Shown: piece after piece, positions 1 through 4,938 of the stretch
Layout: the number at the start of each line of letters is the position of its first letter
Position numbering within the stretch: position 1 is the first letter of the stretch
NCBI GenBank assembly: GCA_025980355.1
Contig: JAICXR010000153.1
Span: 1-7,561, forward strand
DNA length: 7,561 nt
Direction of reading: 5' to 3'
Source: Chloroflexota bacterium
Lineage (GTDB): Bacteria > Chloroflexota > UBA4733
Program-made: the position numbers and the translations under genes
The notes under the pieces: model-generated
What the model saw: the letters and a program-made list of their open reading frames with translations, nothing else
The model's database searches: none
Told to the model about the DNA's origin: nothing

Positions 1-164
1 AGGGCTTCTACTTCTCCCGGCCGTTACCCGTCGCCGCGATGACCGCCCTCCTGGCGGAAGGCGGCAGTTGGCAGCTGAAGGCCGGCGTGGCAACCACCAA
101 TACCCGGCCAGCGGCGGGACCCGTCGGTCCCGACCGTCCCCGCCAGCACAATGAGTACGGCTGA
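1..164 (+). CDS. C-terminal end of an EAL-domain cyclic-di-GMP phosphodiesterase (partial)
   Basis: The gene enters from the left edge and reads in the frame starting at base 3, giving 53 residues before the TGA at 162-164. The first residues read GFYFSRPLPVAAMTALL. This is the closing segment of EAL domains, usually written QGYxFSrPlp followed by a short helix; the two bases before the frame (AG) even fit the end of the Gln codon. EAL domains hydrolyse c-di-GMP to pGpG in the cytoplasm; the catalytic EAL, DDFG-type and metal-binding motifs would lie upstream, outside the window. After the EAL end there is a tail of about 30 residues rich in Pro, Gly and Arg with no recognisable domain. The gene converges on the regulator ending at 222, with 57 bases between them. 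Whether a GGDEF, PAS or receiver domain precedes the EAL cannot be seen. The family call is fairly sure; enzymatic activity is not shown. Confidence 0.83.
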   Translation, partial: GFYFSRPLPVAAMTALLAEGGSWQLKAGVATTNTRPAAGPVGPDRPRQHNEYG

Positions 165-221
165 TGGACGACAAATTGGAATTGCCGCCTCCAAGCCCCT
201 GGTGTGTAGGCCGTCCGGTGC

Positions 222-2852
222 CTATCCAAGCGCGAACTGAATCGCTGCCGCCAGCGGCAGACGGCGGCCCTGGGCCACTGCCGCCGCATAGGCGTCCGGG
301 CCGAGCGCCTCCTCGATCCGCACCAGCGTTTGCTCCTCGGCTTCCCCGTCCTCATTCCTAGGCATCGCCAGGTCGTCCGCCGCGCGGATCGCTTCCACCG
401 CGCCAACCAGCCGGGCGGCGCGGTCCGCGTCTCCTTGCATGAGGGCCACCTGCGCCAGCCCGGCGATGGTCTGCGCGATCGGCGCGCGATTGCGCTGCGC
501 GGCGCGCAGCGTCAGGCTCTCCCGCAACGCAGCGGTCGCGGCCGCGAGGTCCGCGCCCTGCACGGCCATCATGCCAATGTTGTAGAGCGTCCAGGCGATG
601 CGTTCGGCATCTCCGAGGTCGCGGAAGAGCGCCAGACCTTCCTCCAAGCAGGCCGTCGCGCGTTCGTCGTCGCCCTCATAGCGGGCCAGCTCGCCCAGGC
701 TCGTCAGCGAAATGGCGGTATTGAAGGCATGACCGACCGCGCGCCGCAGCGCCAGCCCTTCTTCAAAAAGGGCCCGGGCCGTCGGATAGTCGCGTTCGCG
801 CATGGCGAGGCCACCGAGGCCGGTGATCGGGATGGCCATGCCAAACTGATCGCCCAGGGCGCGGAATGCGGCCAGGCTTTGCTCGTAACATCGGCGCGCC
901 GCGGCCGGGTCGGTCGCCACCACGGCGTCGCCCAGCATGAACACCGCCATGCCGTAATCCCAGCGCTCGCCGACCGCGTCGAGGAGCGCCACGCTCTCAC
1001 CGAGCAGTTCTCGCGCGCGGCTGACATCCCCGCTCGATAGGTACGTGCTGCCAAGCTGGTCTAGCGCCTGCCCCAAGCTGCCGCGGTCATCCAAGGCGCG
1101 GAAGCGCTCCACGCTCGCCGTGAGCAACCGCGCGGCCGCCGCAAAATCGCCCATGGCCCAGGCCTGCTGGCCGGTGGCATACGATGCCCGTGCATAGGCC
1201 CAGCTTTCCGGATCGGCATTCGCTTTGGCGAGGGCTTCCTCGCCCCACGTCCGGCCCTCGCGCCCGCGGGCAACCGCATCCCAGAACCAAAGGAGCTTGC
1301 CGATGAACGCCAGGGCGCGTTGGGTCTCACCGTGGTCGAGCAGCCAACGGAGTGCGGCGCGGACGTTATCCACTTCCGCCGCCACGGCACGCGTCCACGC
1401 CAGCCGCTCTCCGCTCCGCAGCCCCCGGTCGGCCTGTTCGGCGTAGTCGAACATCACCGCGGCGTGCCGCCGACGGACGGTGTCCTCCTCCCCGCTGGCG
1501 GCAAGTCGCTCTTCGGCGAATTCGCGGATCGTCTCCAGCATCCCGTAGCGCGTGCGCCCATCGACTCCGCGCTTGGCGTGGACCAGGCTGCTGTCGACGA
1601 GCGCCGCCAACCCATCCATGACGTCCATCGGGACGCCACCGTCGCCGCAGCAGAGCGCCTCGGCGCGCTCCAGCGTCCAACCGCCGGCGAAGGCGGCAAG
1701 CCAGCGCAGCAGCCGTTGCTCCCGAGGGGCAAGCAAGTCATAGCTCCAGACGATCGTGGCGCGCAGTGTCTGCTGGCGGGGCGGGAGATCGCGCGGCCCG
1801 TGGGTGAGGAGGTCCAGCGGGCGCTGCAGGCGCGCCGCCAGCTCCTGCACCGTCAGGTGCCTACCGCGCGCGGCGGCGAGCTCGATGGCGAGCGGCAGTC
1901 CATCCGTGCGCCGGCAGATCTCGGTGATCGCGGTCACGTCGGCCTCGGTCGCCGCGAGCCGCCGGCCGATCGCCGACAGACGCTCCAGCAGGAGCGTCGC
2001 CGCCGGGGTCCGCACGACGTCCGCCACGTCCGTCGTCCGACGCGGATCGGGCAGCGCCAGCGGCGGCACGACGAACTCCTGCTCACCCGAGAGCGAGAGC
2101 GGCGCCCGGCTGGTAACCAGCGCCGTCACAGCGGGACAACTGGTCAGCAGATCGTTCAGGGACGATGCGGCGGCGAGCAGGTGCTCGAAGTTGTCGAGCA
2201 GGAGCAGCAACCGCTTGCCCCGGAGGTGCGCGGTGAGCCGCGCCAGCGGCGGGTCGTCGCTCGAATCCGTCAAGCCGACCGTGTGGGCGATCGTCGCGAG
2301 CACCAGCCCCGGGTCCCGCAGGGCCGCCAGCGGCACGAAGGAGCAACCGCCGGAGAAGGCCGGGCCCAGCTCGGCGGCGACTTCGAGTGCGAGCCGAGTT
2401 TTGCCCACACCGCCGGCGCCGACCAGGCTCACCAGGCGCACCTCGGTCCGCTCAAGCAACCGGCAGACTGCCCGGACATCCTCGGCCCGGCCGACGAGCG
2501 ACGTGAGCGGCCGGGGGAGATTGGTGGGCGGATCGGTCGCGGCGGGCGGCGCCTCCGCGTCGTCACGGCTCCGGGCAGCCGCGAAGAGCGCCGCCCGGTC
2601 CGCCTCCCCCAACCCGAGCGCGTCGGCGAGCTGGCGCACCGTCACGAAGTAGGGGTGCGCGCGCCGGCCGCGCTCGAGATCGCTGATCCCCCGCGCACTC
2701 AGTCCCGCCCGCTCGGCCAGCTCCTCCTGCGTCAGCCCGGTGGCCGCACGATATCGTTTGAGCACATCGCCGAATGTCGCCGGCGGTTCCAGCACCTCCG
2801 CTACCCTCCCCGCTTCGAAGCGCGCCGTCATTCTACGCGACACCGGCGGCAC
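222..2852 (-). CDS. XRE-type HTH / NB-ARC (STAND) ATPase / TPR transcriptional regulator
   Basis: An 876-residue cytoplasmic signal-transduction ATPase of the STAND class. Residues 28-80 are a Cro/C1-type helix-turn-helix (GLTQEELAERAGLSARGISDLERG). A linker leads to the NB-ARC module: RPLTSLVGR at 114-122, Walker A GAGGVGKT at 145-152, Walker B LLLLLDNFEH around 215-224, the sensor-like VTSR at 246-249, and GLPLAIELAA at 318-327. A winged-helix-like segment follows (WSYDLL near 369). Residues about 555-815 hold roughly six 38-40-residue TPR-like helical hairpins, and the C-terminal end (GDADRAARLVGAVEAI, then a final helical cap) is the normal family ending, so the protein looks complete. 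Known relatives bind a ligand or partner through the TPRs and use ATP-driven oligomerisation to switch DNA binding; the inducer here is unknown. The first start is GTG at 2852; ATG at 2831 (residue 8) is an alternative, and neither has a clear Shine-Dalgarno. It is divergent from the cupin-DinB gene. There is no C-terminal LuxR HTH. Confidence 0.92.
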   Translation of the reverse strand: MPPVSRRMTARFEAGRVAEVLEPPATFGDVLKRYRAATGLTQEELAERAGLSARGISDLERGRRAHPYFVTVRQLADALGLGEADRAALFAAARSRDDAEAPPAATDPPTNLPRPLTSLVGRAEDVRAVCRLLERTEVRLVSLVGAGGVGKTRLALEVAAELGPAFSGGCSFVPLAALRDPGLVLATIAHTVGLTDSSDDPPLARLTAHLRGKRLLLLLDNFEHLLAAASSLNDLLTSCPAVTALVTSRAPLSLSGEQEFVVPPLALPDPRRTTDVADVVRTPAATLLLERLSAIGRRLAATEADVTAITEICRRTDGLPLAIELAAARGRHLTVQELAARLQRPLDLLTHGPRDLPPRQQTLRATIVWSYDLLAPREQRLLRWLAAFAGGWTLERAEALCCGDGGVPMDVMDGLAALVDSSLVHAKRGVDGRTRYGMLETIREFAEERLAASGEEDTVRRRHAAVMFDYAEQADRGLRSGERLAWTRAVAAEVDNVRAALRWLLDHGETQRALAFIGKLLWFWDAVARGREGRTWGEEALAKANADPESWAYARASYATGQQAWAMGDFAAAARLLTASVERFRALDDRGSLGQALDQLGSTYLSSGDVSRARELLGESVALLDAVGERWDYGMAVFMLGDAVVATDPAAARRCYEQSLAAFRALGDQFGMAIPITGLGGLAMRERDYPTARALFEEGLALRRAVGHAFNTAISLTSLGELARYEGDDERATACLEEGLALFRDLGDAERIAWTLYNIGMMAVQGADLAAATAALRESLTLRAAQRNRAPIAQTIAGLAQVALMQGDADRAARLVGAVEAIRAADDLAMPRNEDGEAEEQTLVRIEEALGPDAYAAAVAQGRRLPLAAAIQFALG

Positions 2853-2860
2853 ACCCGAGC

Positions 2861-2904
2861 GCGTGGCACGTGCGTGGGAGGTGCGTGGACAGCGCGTCTG
2901 GCGC
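2861..2904. repeat. Four tandem 11-bp direct repeats in the divergent intergenic region (candidate operator)
   Basis: The hexamer GCGTGG starts at 2861, 2872 and 2883, exactly 11 bp apart, and a degenerate fourth copy GCGTCT starts at 2894 in the same register. The 5-bp spacers are CACGT, GAGGT and ACAGC; the first two end in GT, extending units 2 and 3 to GTGCGTGG. An 11-bp period puts all copies on one face of the helix, as expected for cooperative side-by-side protein binding. The array lies 9-52 bp upstream of the regulator's GTG start and 67-110 bp upstream of the cupin-DinB start. A GCACGTGC palindrome at 2866-2873 straddles units 1 and 2, and GCGTC/GACGC (2894-2898, 2906-2910) forms an inverted pair at the far end. 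The repeats are directly visible; the operator role is inference. Confidence 0.5.
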
Positions 2905-2971
2905 GGACGCCCTTCTCCCCGCAGACTGGAGCCCGTCGGCCAATGGGATCAGTAGCGGAAGGTAAGGCGAA

Positions 2972-3961
2972 ATGGCATCGAATCTCGCGACGCGTCAGGC
3001 ATGTTCGTACCTGGTGCCCGGTGGGGGCGAGCGGTTCCACATCTTCGACGACGAGGTCGCCGTCAAGGTGGACGGCACGGAAACGGCCGGCGCGTACGCG
3101 GTCGTGACCATCACGACCGCACCGGGCGGCGGTCCGCCGCTGCACGCGCATCCGGGCCCCGAGACCCTCACCGTCCTCTCCGGCGAGTTCGCGTTCACCC
3201 AGTGCGACGCCAACGGGGCCTCGACCTTCCGGGCCGGACCGGGCGCCGTGGTGCACGCACCGGGCGGCGCGCCGCATCGCTTCGAGAACGTCAGCGCGAC
3301 GCCCAGCACGTTGCTGATCGTGTTCGAGCCCGAGGCGCTGGAGTTCCTCCGGGAGGCCGGCACCGCCTTCCCTCGAGGCGCGGAGCCGAATATGGAGACG
3401 ATGCTGGCGCTGACCGCGAAGTACCACATCGAATCGATCTACGGGGGGGAGGGGACTCGTCCGGAACCGCCGCGAGACGGTGCGACGAGCGAGCAGGCGC
3501 GAGCGCTCGCCTGGCGCTTCAGTCGGGCCAACGACGCGCTGATCGAGATGATCGCCCGCTGCGGGCCCGAGCAGTGGCGGGCGATCTGTGCCGACACCGG
3601 CTGGACCGTCGGGGTCCAGGCGCACCACGTCGCTTCCAACCATGGCCCACTGGCCACCATGTTCAAGCAGATCGCCGAGGGACAGCCGCCGACGCCAATG
3701 ACCACGGAACTGCTGGATGCGGTCAACGCTCGCCACGCCCGGGAGTTCGCGAACGTCACGCGAGCGGAGACGATCGCGCTGCTGCGGAAGGGCGGCGCGA
3801 TGGCGGCCGAGACCTACCGGCGCCTGACCGACGCCCAGCTCGCGCGTACGGGCACCATGCTGGTCGGGACGCCGCCGTCGAGCGTCGCCGGCCTGATCGC
3901 GTACCTCGCCATCGGCGAGATCGAACGCCACGGTCAAGCTATCCGCGACGCGATCGGGTAG
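2972..3961 (+). CDS. Cupin domain fused to DinB/maleylpyruvate-isomerase-like domain
   Basis: A 329-residue soluble protein of two domains. Residues 1-157 are a complete quercetin-dioxygenase-like cupin. Motif 1 carries the metal ligands H58, H60 and E64 with G71. Motif 2 matches G(x5)PxG(x2)H(x3)N, giving G91, P97, G99, H102 and N106. The closing LALTAKYHIESI segment resembles the end of small stand-alone cupins. Residues about 173-328 resemble the DinB/mycothiol-dependent isomerase four-helix fold: W211 before an AHHVASNH helix (H218/H219, H224) and a last helix with E316 three residues before H320 (GEIERHGQAIRD), where many family members have HxxxH. A metal site is therefore plausible but not certain. 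Relatives include thiol transferases and uncharacterised stress proteins; no substrate can be named. The ATG at 2972 is supported by GGAAGG at 2957-2962, nine bases upstream. It is divergent from the STAND regulator and may be its target. There is no signal peptide or membrane segment. Confidence 0.85.
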   Translation: MASNLATRQACSYLVPGGGERFHIFDDEVAVKVDGTETAGAYAVVTITTAPGGGPPLHAHPGPETLTVLSGEFAFTQCDANGASTFRAGPGAVVHAPGGAPHRFENVSATPSTLLIVFEPEALEFLREAGTAFPRGAEPNMETMLALTAKYHIESIYGGEGTRPEPPRDGATSEQARALAWRFSRANDALIEMIARCGPEQWRAICADTGWTVGVQAHHVASNHGPLATMFKQIAEGQPPTPMTTELLDAVNARHAREFANVTRAETIALLRKGGAMAAETYRRLTDAQLARTGTMLVGTPPSSVAGLIAYLAIGEIERHGQAIRDAIG

Positions 3962-3986
3962 AGAAGCCGCAGAACGCCACCGACCC

Positions 3987-4007
3987 GTGCCGCTCCGCTG
4001 GCGGCAC
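3987..4007 (+). terminator. Stem-loop after the cupin-DinB gene
   Basis: GTGCCGC at 3987-3993 pairs perfectly with GCGGCAC at 4001-4007 around a 7-base loop, 25 bases after the stop codon. An additional outer pairing CCCGT (3984-3988) with ACGGG (4011-4015) is possible as an alternative. There is no T-run downstream, so it is a terminator-like hairpin rather than a classical intrinsic terminator. Confidence 0.4.
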
Positions 4008-4046
4008 CGTACGGGGGAAAGAAGGGTGATGCAGAGATAGGAATTG

Positions 4047-4076
4047 TTGGAGCCGCCTTCCGTTTCGGCGTCTAAC
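4047..4076 (+). promoter_or_regulatory. Possible sigma-70-type promoter for the response regulator
   Basis: TTGGAG at 4047-4052 and TCTAAC at 4071-4076 are separated by 18 bases, each matching four of six positions of the standard -35 and -10 hexamers. Transcription would begin near 4083, giving a leader of about 95 bases that contains the hairpins at 4085-4132. The match is weak and promoter rules in this lineage are uncertain. Confidence 0.22.
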
Positions 4077-4084
4077 TCGCCATA

Positions 4085-4132
4085 CTCCACCGATGGTGGC
4101 ACTCCCGGGGCAGCCCGGACCGGGCAGTGGAG
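4085..4132 (+). promoter_or_regulatory. Overlapping stem-loops in the leader of the response regulator
   Basis: Several pairings compete. CACTCCCGG (4100-4108) pairs with CCGGGCAGTG (4120-4129) as nine base pairs with one bulged C. GCCCG/CGGGC pairs at 4113-4125 with a 3-base loop. CCACC/GGTGG pairs at 4087-4099. CTCCAC (4085-4090) pairs with GTGGAG (4127-4132) as an outer closing stem. They cannot all form at once. This could be a terminator or a structured 5' leader 48 or more bases before the start codon; no known riboswitch class was recognised. Confidence 0.3.
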
Positions 4133-4179
4133 ACGAGCACAGTGACGCTTGCCTACAGACGGAGGGCAGGAGACCGACG

Positions 4180-4596
4180 ATGATTGCCGAGCGCCCCGCA
4201 GCCGCCCCAGGGATTCTCCTCATCGAGGACGAACAGGACATCCGCGAGTTCATGCAAGCGGGCCTGGAGGACGCCGGGCTGGCGGTGACGGCGGTCGCCG
4301 ACGGCGAGCAGGCCCTGACCTGCGCGACGGCGCACCGGCCGGCCGTCGTGGTGTTGGACATGCGCTTGCCGGGCATGACGGGGGAAGACGTCGCCGGGCG
4401 CCTGCGGGCCGTGCTCGGTGCGACGCTGCCGATCGTGGTGGTGACGGCCGTCGCCGACCCGCAGGAGCGGACGGAGCGCGCCGGGGGCCTGCTGTACCTG
4501 CGGAAACCCTTCGAGATCGACGAGTTGGTCACCGCGGTGCGCGCTGTCCTCTCCGCCGTCTCCCCCACCGCATTAGCAGGCCGGTCACACCAGTAG
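4180..4596 (+). CDS. Single-domain response regulator (receiver domain only)
   Basis: A 138-residue CheY-like receiver with no output domain. All landmarks are present: the acidic pair E16-D17 in LLIEDEQD, the phosphoacceptor D60 in VVVLDMRLPGMTG, the switch residue T89 in IVVVTA, and K109-P110 in YLRKPF. The domain occupies residues about 11-127, leaving short tails. Such proteins receive phosphate from a histidine kinase and act by protein contact, as in CheY, Spo0F or DivK. No kinase or phosphotransferase lies in the window, so the partner is encoded elsewhere. The frame is open from an ATG at 4093, but the ATG at 4180 is chosen because AGGAG at 4168-4172 sits seven bases before it (with GGAGGG at 4161-4166) and because the extra 29 residues would be Pro/Gly-rich and unlike the fold. 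It has its own leader and a following hairpin, so it is probably monocistronic. Confidence 0.9.
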   Translation: MIAERPAAAPGILLIEDEQDIREFMQAGLEDAGLAVTAVADGEQALTCATAHRPAVVVLDMRLPGMTGEDVAGRLRAVLGATLPIVVVTAVADPQERTERAGGLLYLRKPFEIDELVTAVRAVLSAVSPTALAGRSHQ

Positions 4597-4623
4597 CCGG
4601 AACACGAGCGAGCGGGCCCCGGC

Positions 4624-4657
4624 GCGGCGAAGTGCCCATGGCCCCGCCCTTCGCCGC
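4624..4657 (+). terminator. Strong GC-rich hairpin after the response regulator
   Basis: GCGGCGAAG at 4624-4632 pairs perfectly with CTTCGCCGC at 4649-4657 (nine base pairs, 16-base loop), 27 bases after the stop codon. The loop itself can fold as GCC-CAT-GGC. The downstream bases are not a T-run, so termination may be Rho-assisted or the hairpin may act as a 3'-end stabiliser. Confidence 0.42.
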
Positions 4658-4701
4658 CATTCCGCAACGAGGGCCGCGGCCTGGCCCAGATGGGCTACCG
4701 A

Positions 4702-4713
4702 TGCCGGCCGGCA
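4702..4713. promoter_or_regulatory. Perfect 12-bp palindrome upstream of TTGACA (candidate operator)
   Basis: TGCCGGCCGGCA is its own reverse complement. It lies 16 bases upstream of the TTGACA at 4730, a position usual for a dimeric activator or repressor site. In GC-rich DNA, CCGG-type palindromes are common by chance, so the functional call is weak. Confidence 0.25.
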
Positions 4714-4871
4714 CGTCACGCGTTCCCTCTTGACATCGTACGCCGCCTCGTTGCTGGACAATCCCTCCTGGTAGGGGTGTTCCTCTGTGCGGAATAGTAG
4801 TACGAAATGACTAGGCCCACGTCCCGGTTTTACGGCCATTTCGCCCCGTAGGTCGCCAATTTCGGCACAAT

Positions 4872-4893
4872 GAACCGGTAGACTGCCGGGTTC
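4872..4893 (+). promoter_or_regulatory. Stem-loop in the 5' leader of the secreted protein gene
   Basis: GAACCGG at 4872-4878 pairs with CCGGGTTC at 4886-4893 (seven base pairs with one bulged G, 7-base loop), ending 45 bases before the GTG start. A second small hairpin, TACGG/CCGTA, lies at 4831-4850. Together they suggest a folded leader, but no known RNA family was recognised. Confidence 0.3.
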
Positions 4894-4938
4894 GTGACGG
4901 AATAGCGCCCCTTCGAAGGCGTTACTCGTGAAAGAGAA

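Larger units (their letters stand above)
4597..4938. other. 342-bp intergenic region between the response regulator and the secreted protein
   Basis: No convincing gene was found here. From left to right it holds a 9-bp GC-rich hairpin (4624-4657), a GGGCC/GGCCC inverted repeat around the palindrome GGCCGCGGCC (roughly 4672-4688), a perfect 12-bp palindrome (4702-4713), an isolated TTGACA at 4730-4735, two copies of CGGAATAG (4790-4797 and 4898-4905), and two leader stem-loops (4831-4850 and 4872-4893). The part after about 4730 is visibly less GC-rich than the flanking genes, as expected for promoter DNA. The TTGACA lacks a good -10 at 16-18 bases; the best candidate, GACAAT at 4757-4762, is 21 bases away. 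Confidence 0.6.

Noticed and set aside
207..224. TAGGC/GCCTA hairpin between the convergent EAL and regulator genes
   Set aside because: Only five base pairs with an 8-base loop and no T-run on either strand; too weak to call a bidirectional terminator.
164..361. 65-residue ORF whose ATG overlaps the EAL gene's TGA (TGATG)
   Set aside because: The overlap looks like translational coupling, but most of the ORF is antisense to the regulator's conserved C-terminus and the product is Pro/Arg-rich with no domain.
1320..3107. 595-residue + strand ORF opposite the STAND regulator
   Set aside because: It is antisense to a protein with clear HTH, Walker and TPR motifs, is Arg/Pro-rich with no domain, and is the stop-poor shadow expected in GC-rich DNA.
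2828..4102. 424-residue - strand ORF opposite the cupin-DinB gene
   Set aside because: The + strand protein has perfect cupin motifs and a ribosome binding site; the antisense translation shows no domain and overlaps the regulator start and the shared control region.
4093..4179. Upstream ATG extending the response regulator by 29 residues
   Set aside because: The ATG at 4180 has a well-placed AGGAG and begins a normal-length receiver; the extension is Pro/Gly-rich and lies over the leader hairpins.
4638..4733. 31-residue ORF (ATG at 4638) after the response regulator
   Set aside because: Its start lies inside the loop of the 4624-4657 hairpin, it has no clear ribosome binding site, and the product is Pro/Gly-rich with no recognisable feature.
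4801..4938. Possible c-di-GMP riboswitch before the secreted protein gene
   Set aside because: The leader has small stems, but the conserved core of the c-di-GMP-I class was not found; the idea rested mainly on the EAL gene elsewhere in the window.
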